A DNA stretch of 64,000 bases, from NCBI GenBank assembly GCA_039583875.1, contig CM077151.1, positions 116,950,609-117,014,608 of the forward strand, written 5' to 3'. The notes below the pieces were generated by a model. That model worked only from the letters and a program-made list of their open reading frames with translations, did no database searches and was not told where the DNA came from. Positions 43,682 through 55,510 of the stretch are shown piece after piece (position 1 is the first letter of the stretch; each line of letters starts with the position of its first letter). This DNA is from Platanthera guangdongensis (lineage: Eukaryota > Streptophyta > Magnoliopsida > Asparagales > Orchidaceae). The translations under genes and the position numbers were made by a program.

Positions 43682-46600
43682 GTGAAGACCTATCCAACAT
43701 CAAACTAGCAATGGTATTTGGATAGTGGGTGCTCAAAGCACATGACAGGAAATAGGGACAACCTCACATCCTTCAAAGCCAAGCTTGGACCCAAAGTCAT
43801 ATTTGGTTATTCAAACTTTGGACTAACAAAAGGATATAGTGCAGTCTAGATTGGCACAGTCACATTCAAGAAGGTAGCCTATGTGGAAGGACTGAATCAC
43901 AACTTGATCAGCAACAGTCAGCTATATGATGAAGGCTACCAAGTGACTTTCGGCAAATCCTTATGCAAGATCAAGTCAGAGGACAACACAATTGTGTTGA
44001 CAGGTAAAAGGAAAGGTAACATTTATTTAGTAGACTTTTTTTCAACAGAAGTAGATATTTGCATGTTTAATTCTATTTGTAGACCTAATGAGTTATGACA
44101 TAAGAGATTAGGACATATAAACCTTAGAACCATTGCTAGGCTATCGAAGGACAACCTTGTTAGAGGACTACCTTCTGGCCCCTACAAGAAGGAAGGACTC
44201 TGCAGGGCTTGTCAATTAGGCAAGCAAACCAAAAATAGTTTCAAGTCACTTAATAAGAGTGATTCACCTAGGATTTTGTATCTGTTACACATGGATAGTT
44301 TTGGACCCATTACAGTACAAAGCTTAGGAGGGAAATCTTACACTTTATTAGTTGTAGATGACTTCTCTAAATTCACATGGGTGTTCTTTCTGAGGAAGAA
44401 GTCTGATAACTTTAAGTGTTTGACAGAGTTTCTCAAATGCATACAGACTGAGTTCAATACTCACATTGCCCTGATCAGAAGTGATCATGGGACAGAGTTT
44501 GATTCTCTTCTTATGCAAGAGTTCTATCAGAGTGAAGGGATCAGGAACACTTTCTCAGCTCCTAGAACTCCTCAACAAAATGGGGTAGCTGAAAGGAAAA
44601 ATAGAACCCTTATTGAATCTGCGACTACATTGTTGTCATATGGTCACCTTCCTCTATCTTTTTGGGCAGAGACAGTGAACACCTCCAACTATGTGCTGAA
44701 TAGAAGTTTAATACATAAACTGAAGGGCAAAACTCCCTATGAATTACTTAAAGGGATGAAACCTAAAGTAGATTACTTTAGAATTTTTGGTTGTATCTGT
44801 TACATTCACAATAATGACAAGAAGTACTTAGCAAAATTTCAAGCTAAAGCTGATGAAGGAGTGTTTCTGGGATACTCCATGATCAGTAAGGCTTATAGGG
44901 TATATAATAAATCAACTCTTAAAATTGAAGAATCTGTTCACATATCTTTTGATGAATCTAACATGTCTTTCAAGGAGAAGAATACTTCTACCATAGAACC
45001 TTTGCAGGTACACTCTCTTGCAGAAGACTTGAACAAGTTACAAATCATTCAAAAAGAGGAAAGCAGTGAAGATGAAGAAGACATTCAATATCTTGAAGAG
45101 AAACCTCTTGAAGAGCCAGTTGTTGTACCACTAGAGGAAACAACAACACAGGTTGGTGAACAATCAAAACCTCCTGTTGATTTAGTAACATCTAGAGACC
45201 ATCCAATCTCCCAAGTGATTGGAGACATCTCAGCTGGTGTACAAACCAGAAATCAGGTCAACCAAAACCTGATGCACACCTGCTTCCTTTCTCAAATTGA
45301 ACCTCAATCCATTAAAGATGCAGAGCAAGATCCACACTAGATCATTGCAATGCAAGAAAAGTTGCATCAATTTGAAAGGAACAAGGTTTGGGAACTAGTA
45401 CCAAGGCCAAAGGATCACTCCATTGTTGGAACAAAGTGGGTGTTCAGAAACAAATTGGATGATCAAGGAGTTATTGTAAGGAACAAGGCAAGGCTAGTTG
45501 CTCAAGGGTACTCTCAAGAAGAAGGGATAGATTATGACCAGACTTTTGCACCAGTTGCAAGGTTGGAGGTCATAAGAATCTTCTTAGCATATGCAGCACA
45601 CAAAGGTTTCAAAGTATACCAGATGGATGTAAAGAGTGCTTTTCTCAATGGAGATATCAAAGAAGAAGTCTATGTCAGAAAACCTCTAGGTTTTATCTCT
45701 TCAACTCATCCTGATTATGTTTTTAAATTGCACACAGCATTATATGGTCTAAAGCAAGCTCCTAGAGCATGGTATGAGACCCTACCATGCCTCTTTCTGA
45801 AAAATGAATTTATAAGGGGTAGAGTAGACCAAACTCTCTTTATTAGAACCCATAAGTCCCATACCCTACTAGTACAAATCTATGTAGATGATATTATTTT
45901 CGGTTCTACTGATTCAAATTTGTGCAGAAGGTTATCCAATCTAATGCATTCTAAATTTGAAATGAGTAGCATGGGTGAGCTATCCTTCTTTCTAGGATTG
46001 CAAATAAAACAACATGCTGAAGGCATATTTATTTCTCAAACTAAGTATGCAAAAGAACTGGTTAAGAAATTTGGCATGTCTGAAGCATCATGTATGAAAA
46101 CAGCTATGCCTACTAATGTTGTATTAGATGCTGATGAACACGGGAAACTTGTTGATCAGACAACATATAGAGCAATGATTGGCTCTTTACTGTACCTTAC
46201 AGCTAGTAGACCTGACATAATATTTGCTACATGCATATGTGCTAGATTCCAAGTGAGCCCTAGAGAGTCACACCTAACATTAGTAAAAAGGATTCTTAGG
46301 TATGTAAAAAGTTGTCCAAATCTAGGTCTCTGGTATCCAAAAGATTCAGCATTTGACTTACTGGATTTTCTGATGCTGATTGCTGGATCAGAATGAGTGG
46401 AACTGTCATTATGCTGGTTTTGCAAGAAACAAACATCTGTGTCAACTTCAACTGTTGAAGCTGAATAATGGCTAGAGTTGTTGTTCCCAAATCTTGTGGA
46501 TTCAAAACCGACTCCTAGACTATGGCTACAACTTAGAGAAGTCTAAAATCTTTTGTGCACCAGTGCTATTTCTATAGCTCAAAAAGTCCTCCATGTAGGA

Positions 46601-46771
46601 CAAAACACATAGAAAGCATCACTTTCTAAGGGATAATTGAGAAAAATAAAATTGAACTTCAATATATCCCAACTGATTTGCAGATATTTTCACCAAACCC
46701 TGGATGAAAAGAAAAAAATACACCTTCTTCTGAATCGGTTAGGAATGCTAGATGGAGGAAGTCTAAAATAA
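43676..46771 (+). pseudogene. pol: Element C pol, broken, RNase H eroded
   Basis: The protease WYLDSGCSKHMTG is preceded by a stop at 43706-43708. Further stops are at 43847-43849, 44096-44098 and 45338-45340. Integrase keeps the zinc Cys pair (CRACQLGK) and the DDE glutamate (GVAERKNR), though the first-Asp motif reads HMDSFGP rather than HMDLFGP. RT is open with YVDDIIFGS and [12 protein letters not shown]. From about 46360 the RNase H region contains many deletions of one to several bases, so the frame is lost although the sequence can still be followed to the TAA at 46769-46771. Confidence 0.92.
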
Positions 46772-47083
46772 GTTCCAAGATTTTACAACTCTAAAAAATG
46801 ACCAAAACAAAGTGTTTCTGGTCTCATCTGTGTCAACTTCAACTGTTCGAACGAAGCTCAGCGAATATATCTCTCTGGCTCTCCAATATCTCGACGGAGC
46901 GAGGTAGTTGTAGAAGCCCAGATCGTTCGGAGATCCAAATCTTCGTGTTCAACGATTCTAATATAAAATTCATTTTTCGGCCGTCGTTCTCCCTTTGCGC
47001 TTTCATTCTCTCTGCAAATTTTCTCTTTCCCTCCAAACTTCTCTACACTTGGTCGTTTGGTTGTTTATTTCTTGCAGGAATCA
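46772..47083 (+). promoter_or_regulatory. Element C spacer before ORF3, array mostly lost
   Basis: About 310 bp against roughly 500 in A and D. Only remnants of the CGTCGA array are left (46845-46960). TATAAAAT (46962-46969), the pyrimidine leader and TTTCTTGCAG|GAATCA before the ATG at 47084 are retained. Confidence 0.6.
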
Positions 47084-50068
47084 ATGGCCGTCTTAGTTGC
47101 AGTCCTGGCCGTAATGAAATTTGATGCAGGTTTTGACATTGACATGGATTCTTTCAGCACCAGTGATCAAATTTTCCAAGATATTCTAGAACTTTTCAAG
47201 GAACAAAAAGCTAGTTACAATAATGACTACCAGAATCAAGTTAGATGCAGATGAAATCAAGGAATGGAGTATATACTGCCCACACTCAGGATCAGAATAC
47301 AGTTGTTGGAACAATTTCAGGAACCCAGGTATATCTCACACTTGCTGCCCTGACAGAGATTTTTCACTTAAATTCTAGAGAAGACTCTACTGAACTGTCT
47401 GGAGAAGAATTTTCTGATATGCTTAATAGAATGGGACATTCAGATGCAAACCCTAGCAAACTGCTGAAGAAAAATCTATCTGTTGAGTATAGATTCCTAG
47501 CTGATGTGGTTGGAAAAGTACTGTTGGCCAAGCACTCAGCCCATGATACCATCTCCAGGTATCAGCTCTGCTTGATGGGCGCTCTTGTGGATAAGAAACA
47601 ACTGAACTGGGGAGAAATATTCTTTGACCTAATCAAGAAGATGATTAACAAAAATATTGTTAATTATGGGAGAATATTAGGGCTGTTTCTTCAGAACAGA
47701 TGCCCTGCTCTGCTAGTTTCCAGTGGGGTGCACATTACTGCCTCTAAGAGGCTTACCTGTGCCCTGTTTGGAAAATGGGACAGGCAAATTGTGAAGCCTA
47801 GCAGGCCCTCTGCATCTAGTACTTCAGGCACAAGGACTGTTCCAGTCACTTCCCCTCAAGTTTCTGCCCCTGCAGAAGACTTGCCTGCTTCTTCTCCTCC
47901 TCCTCCACCTCTTGTTTCTTCTACACCAATAACATCCACCATCATTATTTCCACCCCATCACCTACTTCAATTCCTTCTCCACCTCCACCACTCACAGAA
48001 GAACTCTTCCATCCCCTACATCACAATGCACAATAAGAAATTTATTCATCATCTCACATTCCATCTTTCAATCTGATAGATGATTCCTTTATGGATGATT
48101 CTCCCTCATCCCCTTCTGAGCCACCATCTTCATCCACCTCATATCAACAACTTCTTCAGGATATAATTGCCCAACCATCCTTCACCCCATCCATTTCCAT
48201 TCTACTATCTTCCATTTCCATAATTCCCACCTCACAACCTTCATTTCCACCATCCATAAGCTCTCCACCAACATCTCCTGTTGCTCCACCTTCTATTCCT
48301 ACCTTTGCTCAAGATCCTCTTGAGCATGTAAATCTTCCAGCACTTGCAGACAGGCTCTATGAGCTGATGGCTCCCAGGCTATCACTCTTGATGGAGACCT
48401 CATTGGCTCCCCTTCTCAAAACAGTCCAAGAACTGTCTGTCCGACTCTCCTCTCTTCTTCCCTCTCAGGCAATCCCTTCCTTTGGGTGCCTTGATCCAGC
48501 TTTCTCTGAATCTAGGCAGGGGGAGATGCCTCATGAAGCTAATAGATTGCCTGCTGCTGCTCCTCCTGCTGCTGCATCTTCAGTCCAAGCCTCAATAGAT
48601 CCAGTTGCAGTTATCACAGTGGACCTCAGGTCACTATTATCAGCTTTTGATTCTATTTATTTCAACTGTCTGCCAGTCCAGCCATCTGAAGATCTGTCTA
48701 AGGCGATTGTGCCAATTTCCAGCTGTGACACCAGTTTAATAAATTCTTTTGTAAATTCCCTCTATGCTGCTGCTCCTTCTATTGTTGTTGAAAGTACTGA
48801 TGCTGCTCCTACTGCTGACATTGATGTTACTGTTAGTTCTGATATTGATATTTCTGAGGACATGCATATGACAGAGGCACTTATTCTTGATCCTACTGTT
48901 ACTGCTGCTATTGCCCCCTCTGATGTTGATTTTCCAGTTTCAACTGATATTACTGCTACTGTACCTTCTATTTCTCAAAGTGTTGTTGCTGAAAGTATTG
49001 TATCTGAATCTGTTGTTACAACTTCTTTTGCCAGTTTTGCTTCCCCCCTCTTCCTGATATTGTTGCTGCTACTGATGCTGTCTCTGCTATTACATCTGCT
49101 CCATCTCAACAACAAAAAGATTATCTTAAAAGGATTGATGCATTATATGATTATCAAAGCTTAGAAAGTGATCAGTTCAGGACTGATTTAGATGATTCTT
49201 CTGCTACTATTGCAAGGAAAAGAAAGGCCAGAAGCAAAGTAATGAAAAGAGTTCCTCTAGCAAAAGTCAAAGACACAAATGATATTCCTTACTACATACT
49301 GCATAACTGTCCTATCACAGAACATTGGATGCAATACTCCAAAAATCAATTGAAGGCTATGAAGAAAAAGAGAAAGTATGAGAAAGGATCTTCTAAGTTT
49401 AATCATCCTCCTCCACCTCCTCCCTCACCTGATGCAGGTGCAGGTGGTAGTTCAGCTGTTCAACCTTCTGCCAGAAGACAATCCTCTTATCAACCTCAAG
49501 GAAGATCCCAATACAGAGGAAGTCAATCTAGAGGCTATCAGTCAAGGAGAGGAAATTATAGAGGAAATCAAAGAGAATTCCAAATTTACTCCAAAGGTTA
49601 TTCCAGGCAACACCCTTATTCAAGGGAAGGACAAGGTCCATCTGATACTACTTCAGGTCCCTTTCCCTACAAGCTGAAAGAGTTAGTCTCCTCCAGAGCT
49701 CCTCCAGACAATCCCTCAAATAGATATGAGCCTCCAGTTCCATTTGAGGATCCAGAGAACAATCCTACTTCATGGACAGCTAGGATGAAAGAATTGGCTG
49801 CCCTAGATCAGATCAAGAAATTCAGAGAACAAGGCAAAGACACATCTAGTATTACTACTTTTTAGATCAAAGAAAGAAGGAACTTGAAAGATATTCATCT
49901 AGTAAATTCTTAGATTCTGAAAGCTACATGAAGCTGCACCCTGAAGCTGTAGTGCCCAGGCCTAAGCAACAAACATCTTTAGGTGCAGCTGATGATAGAA
50001 GATCTAAAAAGGAAGCTCTCAATCCAAACAGAGAAATAGTACTTATAAAGAGCAAGGAAAAAGAGTAA
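47084..50068 (+). pseudogene. Element C ORF3, frameshifted
   Basis: Begins MAVLVAVLAVMKFDAGFDI. A frameshift near 47215-47250 moves to a second frame (TAHTQDQNTVVGTISGTQV, ADVVGKVLLAKHSAHDTISR, LNWGEIFFDLIKK). A stop lies at 48034-48036, another frameshift near 49050, and one near 49860 (ITTF). The Pro/Ser-rich middle, the basic cluster (KRVPLAKVKDTNDIPYYILH), the Arg/Ser/Gly-rich tail (SQSRGYQSRRGNYRGNQRE) and the FEDPENNP block are all recognisable. The end by comparison with A is TAA at 50066-50068. Confidence 0.85.
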
Positions 50069-50203
50069 TTCTGTAAGGTGACAGTACATTTTGATTTCTG
50101 AACTATCTGTGACAATATCTGTGATTCTGCAATGTCTTGTTTGTTATATTGTTGCTTTGTATGTTTTTAATTTTCCAATATCTGTAAATAGTAATCATAA
50201 CCC

Positions 50204-50217
50204 AAATAGGGGGAGAT
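50204..50217 (+). other. Polypurine tract of element C
   Basis: AAATAGGGGGAGAT just before the 3' LTR, identical to A and B. Confidence 0.88.
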
Positions 50218-52215
50218 TGTTGGAACACCCTATTACTGATTTGGGGAAGGATCACTATGTCTCTTAGGAAACCTGTTTTGACCTCATTGTATAGATCTAA
50301 AGGTCAATTAGCATTGAGTCTAAGGGTTAGTAGTTAGGTTTGGAAGCTGCCCTCAAGATCAGGTTTTTCAGTTTTGGAGACTAAGTTATTTCGTCGAGCT
50401 CAGTATGACGAATCATCGAACTCCATTCGACGATCGTTGAGCTCACTTTGACGGATCGTCGAACTCCATTCGACGATCTCTGAGCTCAACTTCAACAAGT
50501 CGTCGAACTCCATTCGACGATCTTCGAGCTCAGATCGACGATCTTGACTCCAGTTTGATTCTCTATCTCTGAGCTCAGTTCGACGATAGTTGAGCTCAGA
50601 TCGACGATCTCTGTTTCTTTCTAAGTCCAAATCTCTGAGCTCAGTTCAACGATAGTGGAACTCAGTAGGATGTTTCTCTGAAGAGTTCAATGATTTTTCA
50701 AGATTCAAATTCAGACAGTTGTGGAATTATTCTCAACATTTAATTTAGAGATCTTGTAGCCGTTTTCATTTAATCTGGAGCAAGTTTCAAGGAATTTTCA
50801 AGAAATGTTTTATTGGACTTTCCTCCAGAAGACAAATACAATTAAGGAAGTCATTTATTGACATGCTAACGGCTATCTGGGACAGTGGATCATTTCTATT
50901 CAGTCAGACAAAAGAAATAAAAGATTAGATTGTTCATTCAAAAAAAAAATAGAAGAACAAGAAGTCAGACACATATTCTCTGCAACAACAACTCTTACAA
51001 CAACAATTACCCAAGAGAAAGAAAGAGTGTTGCAGACATTCTCATTCTCAAAGATTCATACAAGAACACTCATCACAAAAGGAGATCAATCAACTGCTCA
51101 ATTCGATGTTTCTCTGAAGAGTTCAATGATTTTTCAAGATTCAAATTCAGACAGTTGTGGAATTATTCTCAGCATTTAATTCAGAGATCTTGTAGCCGTT
51201 TTCATTTAATCTGGAGCAAGTTTCAAGGAATTTTCAAGAAATGTTTTATTTGACTTTCCTCCAGAAGACAAATACAATTAAGGAAGTCATTTATTGACAT
51301 GCTAATGGCTATCTTGGACAGTGGATCATTTCTATTCAGTCAGACAAAAGAAATAAAAGATTAGATTGTTCATTCAAAAAAAATAGAAGAACAAGAAGTC
51401 AGACACATATTCTCTGCAACAACAACTCTTACAACAATAATTACACAATAGAAATAAAGAGAGTTGCAGACATTCTCAGTCACAAAGATTCATACAAGAA
51501 CACTCATCACAAAAGGAGATCAATCAACTGAAACTTTCAGATCTCTCTTGATTCAAGTGTTCAAAGGCCATCATCATTCAAGACTCCAGACACCTCACAT
51601 TTCAGTTGTTGCTGAAATCATCATTTGCTGGAGATCAAATCATTTGAAGGCCTATCACCCTACTGCAAAGCTTCACTTCCTGAACAAATCAAGATTTCAG
51701 GGGGAGCTTTGACAACATCCACAATCTTCTCTCTGATTGTTGACAGAGAAGATCATCTTATCCCTCTCTCTCTCTCTCTGCTGTAAAGGGTTTTTCAAAC
51801 TCCCTTCAAAAGTTTGTGATTGGTTTCTGAGACCTTATCAAAACTCAGTGGTGGCAAGACACCTGATCAAAAAATCTGATTTGGTTTTTGAGCACCTTAT
51901 CAAAAGCTCACTGGTGCCCAGGACACCTGATCAACTCATCCTGTAGTGGATTCCTACCTAGGGTGGTAGAAGAGTGGATGTACCCAGGATGATTGCGAAA
52001 CCACTATAGCTCCTTGTGTCTTCTGGTTGCTTGTTTTTCTTTTGTTTCTGGCTGTGATTTGTGATTGCTTTTTGTTTAGATAGTTGCTGTGTTTATTTAA
52101 TTATTTGCTTCCCTGTTCACTTAGGAATACAACAACTGTTGTAAAACGTTTTTAGCAAGCATCATACTCTATTCACCCCCCCTCTAGAGTATATCAGATC
52201 TAACTTGCACTTTCA
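50218..52215 (+). repeat. Element C 3' LTR
   Basis: 1,998 bp with the same internal duplication as the 5' copy and the CGTCGA array at 50390-50660. It ends GCACTTTCA before gacac (52216-52220). Confidence 0.93.
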
Positions 52216-52220
52216 GACAC

Positions 52221-52644
52221 GCCCGTGTCTGATGAGCGCCACGCCCGTGTCAGCCCGACACGCCCCGTGCCGAAGCCCGTGACCATCTCTCGACAATTTC
52301 TGCTCGACGTTTGTCGAGTGTCGACTCAACTCGACACGCCCACCGTCACGCCCGTGACTAGGGGCGTGACTTTCTCCACCTCGCCCGATAAACTGCCGTC
52401 GGCGAATCCCGAAGTCAACAACGCCTTTAATCACCAAACGACATGCCCACCGTCACGCTCGTGACCAGGGGCGTGACCGCCGCGTTTTCGGCCGCATAGT
52501 CAAATTACCGTCAAATCCGTCACTTCACCGAAATCTGCTGTTTAATAGTGCTGACACTGTTAAAATTTCAACAAACCCGCAGACGCCTACTCGGATACCC
52601 TGTTGAGAACTCAACAAACCAGAGGAGGACACGCCCACTTATAA
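52221..52644. repeat. Sequence J, right part: ACACGCCCGTGT-type palindromes
   Basis: Continues J after element C: CACGCCCGTGTC, CACGCCCCGTG, GTCACGCCCGTGAC and a short CTCGACG/GTCGAG patch (52292-52335). It is cut at 52645 by element H, whose target copy is tataa (52640-52644). No coding sequence. Confidence 0.65.
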
Positions 52645-54442
52645 TGTTGAATGATTTCCCGGATCTTGGAGTTAGCAGGGATTATATCAACAAAGCAGTA
52701 ACAACCAGCAATACATGCAGCACAAATGTCTTTATTGATCAAGAGCAAACTTGTTTACAAGGCAAGACATACATGGCGAGACATGCTTCACCAACACCCA
52801 AACCAGGAGAGCAGAAACAGTTACAAAGACAAGAATCAGAACAAGCCGCGCGGACTCAATCAACAAGCCGCCGGCCTACTGCCGTGGAGTCCACTCAGTC
52901 CGCCAGGTCGCCAGACCGCAACCCAAGCCGTGCGGACTCACCCCTTTCCAATCCTAGCACTTCACCGATGATCTGTAGGCCGCCTGACTGCGAGGTCGCA
53001 TAGCCTCCAGACCGTACACGCTGCACCACCGATGGAACAGTACGCCTGAGCAGGCGACTTCCTGAACCCGGAACCAAGTTGCCAAAGAGAAGACCGCCCA
53101 GTCGCTATCCACGACCTGCTGTTTACCGCCTGTTGCTTAACCGCAGAGTCTGCACTGTCCCTGACCGCAATCAGAGCCAATTCCTGGCTTTCCAGCGCTA
53201 TCCGCACAACCTGCACAGCACAACCCGGTCAACTCAATCAATCCGCGTGGACACAAAGTCCAGTCCGCAGCAACTTGCGCGAGCTCGGATTACTGTTCAC
53301 TTACTCCTGGAGGTTCTCTCTGGTCTCTCTCCTCCTGATGTTACATGGGTCCTATTTATAGGCACGATGATGAGTATGGTCACCGCCCTAGCCGATAGGA
53401 TCACCGCCACATCCCGCAGCAAGAGCAAGTGTGTCCGCCAGCCTACGGACACACACTAGTTCACCGCTCCTGTGCAAATAGCCAGTCTGCCCCAGCTTCA
53501 CCAAGGCCGGACTCCAATCTCTAGTCCGCCTTGTCGCCAAAGGCCAGGCCAGGACCACCACAGCCGGACTCTGCAACAGCTGTGTCCGCCAATCCACGGA
53601 CACAGCGCCAGCCCTCTTAAACCAAGCCCGTTGTCTTGCCATCAAGGCACCTGCCGGACTCAGCGGACACCCGACGCCTGTCCGCACATCCCGAGTCCAC
53701 TGCATTTCCCAAGGAACCTTCCGGACTCAGCGGACACGCCGAACTCGTCTGCATCCCTGCAGACTCCATCCGTCCACAGCCTGAGTTCACAACCTCATAG
53801 GCTAAACCGAACTCTGCGGACACAAGCTCCAGTCCGCATGCTCTTGCACAAGCAAGCCTCCAGTCCGCATATCCCCAAGCTAGCAATCAAGGAAACAACA
53901 CTTCTACTAAGCTTGGCGGACTGAGAAAGCAGCCCGCGCTCCACTGCGTGATCTCCCCGGACTGTGCCACCCTGGACTTGGTTCAGAACCCACCAAGTCC
54001 AGCCCACTGGCCACAAGGGCCAGTCCGCAATTACTGGCGGACACTGGATCTAGCCCGCCATACCGGGCAACCTCCAGTTTCTGTCCGCGCTGACCGGCGG
54101 TCTCCGCGGCTTCCCGCTACACCAGAGCAAAACCAAGGCAACTGCCAAACCGGTCTGCCGAGCTCCAGTTCTTCAGTCCGCTTCATGCCGGACTCCGCGG
54201 ATAAGGTTTTCATCCGCTCGGTTACTTCCTGGGATCCAACTGCCAGCTAAGCACGAGCCGTCCTGGCTGACCGCAATTGCTGTCCGCGTAGTCCGCGCGA
54301 ACAGCCTACCCAGGCCGCTACAGAGCAAACCGCCCGCAACATCCCTGCCGACTTCGCAGTCCGCCACACCTGTCTGCGTAGTCCGCGCGGGTAGGTTTTC
54401 CAAGTGCTCCATTCACGCACTTTCACTTCACAATTTTCAACA
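52645..54442 (-). repeat. Element H (Ty1/copia) 3' LTR
   Basis: Ends TGTTGA...TCAACA on the plus strand with matching inverted tips. The element is on the minus strand because CTCCCCCTTGA, the complement of its PPT, lies at 54443-54453 beside pol. It is rich in GTCCGC/GCGGAC words, and frames across it show no known protein. The internal region continues to the right until element D. Confidence 0.75.
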
Positions 54443-54453
54443 CTCCCCCTTGA

Positions 54454-55510
54454 AGTGAGAAGTGGTGAATAACTCCATCAGCTCCAGTAACCTTGCACCT
54501 GGTCCCTCCGATAGCATCTACGAAGAAATGTCCAGGACATAGTCCTCGCCCCGCATATCATGGACCATGAGGGAGCCCTCCAGCATCTCCCAAAGGGAGC
54601 CATGTTTCCCTCTACCTTCCTGAGCTTCATCCTCCACTCATGCATCACAGGAGTATCACCGACTACCTTGGGCATAGAGGCCCAAGCCTTGTTATCTCTG
54701 AGAGAAGTCACCTCTTCAGCCTTGGTGTCAACCACCTCCTTGATTCTAGTGGGGTCATCACAGCCAGAAGTACCTTGCTCGACCTGAGGGCTAACAAGGA
54801 AACACGGGACCAAGTCCGCCGTGTTGCCTTCGCTATATCGAGCTGGTGGCTTACTGATCCTCTTCGATCTCCGAAGAACCTGATCATGGCTAACCACCTC
54901 CGCTGCTCCTGAACCAGCTCTGTTCCCGGGCAAACCCGAAACAATGCTCCCCTTACTTCCTGAACAAGGCGCCTCCTTTCTGGAACCAGAAGCACCTGGA
55001 GCAACGCTCCCCTTGCTACCTGAACCAGAAGACTCCCCTCTTGAACAAGAACTACCTGGAACATCGCTCCCCATGCTTCCTGAACCGAAAGTCTCCGCCT
55101 TCAAGTCAGAAGTACTTGGAGCATCGCTCCCCCTTCTTCCCGACCTTGACGCCTTTGCCCCGGAGCTAGAATAGCCTGGAGCACCTGGTGACTCAGGAAA
55201 TTCCATTTCTTTAGCAGCAGCCTCCTTCAGCCCATCATCTGACCTGCTTATCTCTAGCTCCCCATGAGAGCTACCCCAATACGGCGTCAACTCATCAAAG
55301 ACAATGTCCTTAGACACTATGAGTTTCTTCGTCGCAGGATCCATACACCTCCATCTTCTCCTTTGCTCATCATACCCAACAAAGACTAGCTTTGTCTTGA
55401 GAGCACCCGGAGAGTGTATGTAGCAGGTAGATCCAAACACCCGTAGGTGCTTCACACTGGGCTTTACTCCAAACATCAGCTCATAAGGAGTCTTTACATA
55501 GATCGGACTA
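54454..55510 (-). pseudogene. pol: Element H pol fragment (integrase C-terminus to start of RT), cut by element D
   Basis: On the minus strand: TPYELMFGVKPSVKHLRVFG, CYIHSPG, VFVGYDEQRRRWRC, VSKDIVFDE, the usual end of copia integrase. A Ser/Gly-rich linker of four 20-residue repeats follows, then RRSKRISKPPARYSEG and the region leading into RT (VTSLRDNKAWASMP). The RT core, YVDD and RNase H are missing: the sequence goes on for about 60 residues and reaches the PPT and LTR, so a large internal deletion removed most of RT and RNase H. The 5' side is cut by element D at 55511. Confidence 0.82.
54946..55185 (-). repeat. 60-bp coding repeat in element H pol linker, four units
   Basis: GCTCCCC landmarks are at 54946, 55006, 55066 and 55126, exactly 60 bp apart. 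Each unit encodes about 20 residues of the type GSGSKGSVAPG, within the linker between integrase and RT. Confidence 0.88.

Larger units (their letters stand above)
39530..52215 (+). mobile_element. Element C: complete but broken A-family copia element
   Basis: This 12,686-bp element is flanked by gacac (39525-39529 and 52216-52220). Order: LTR 39530-41533, PBS, gag, pol, spacer, ORF3, PPT, LTR 50218-52215. It is the same family as A and D by protein and spacer. It differs by a 445-bp tandem duplication present in both LTRs and by a dense cluster of small deletions from the RNase H region through the spacer. No reading frame is intact. Confidence 0.94.

Noticed and set aside
53079..53924. Several overlapping Pro/Ser/Arg-rich ORFs in the H LTR
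   Set aside because: High GC and repeated GTCCGC words keep frames open by chance on both strands; no domain is recognisable.
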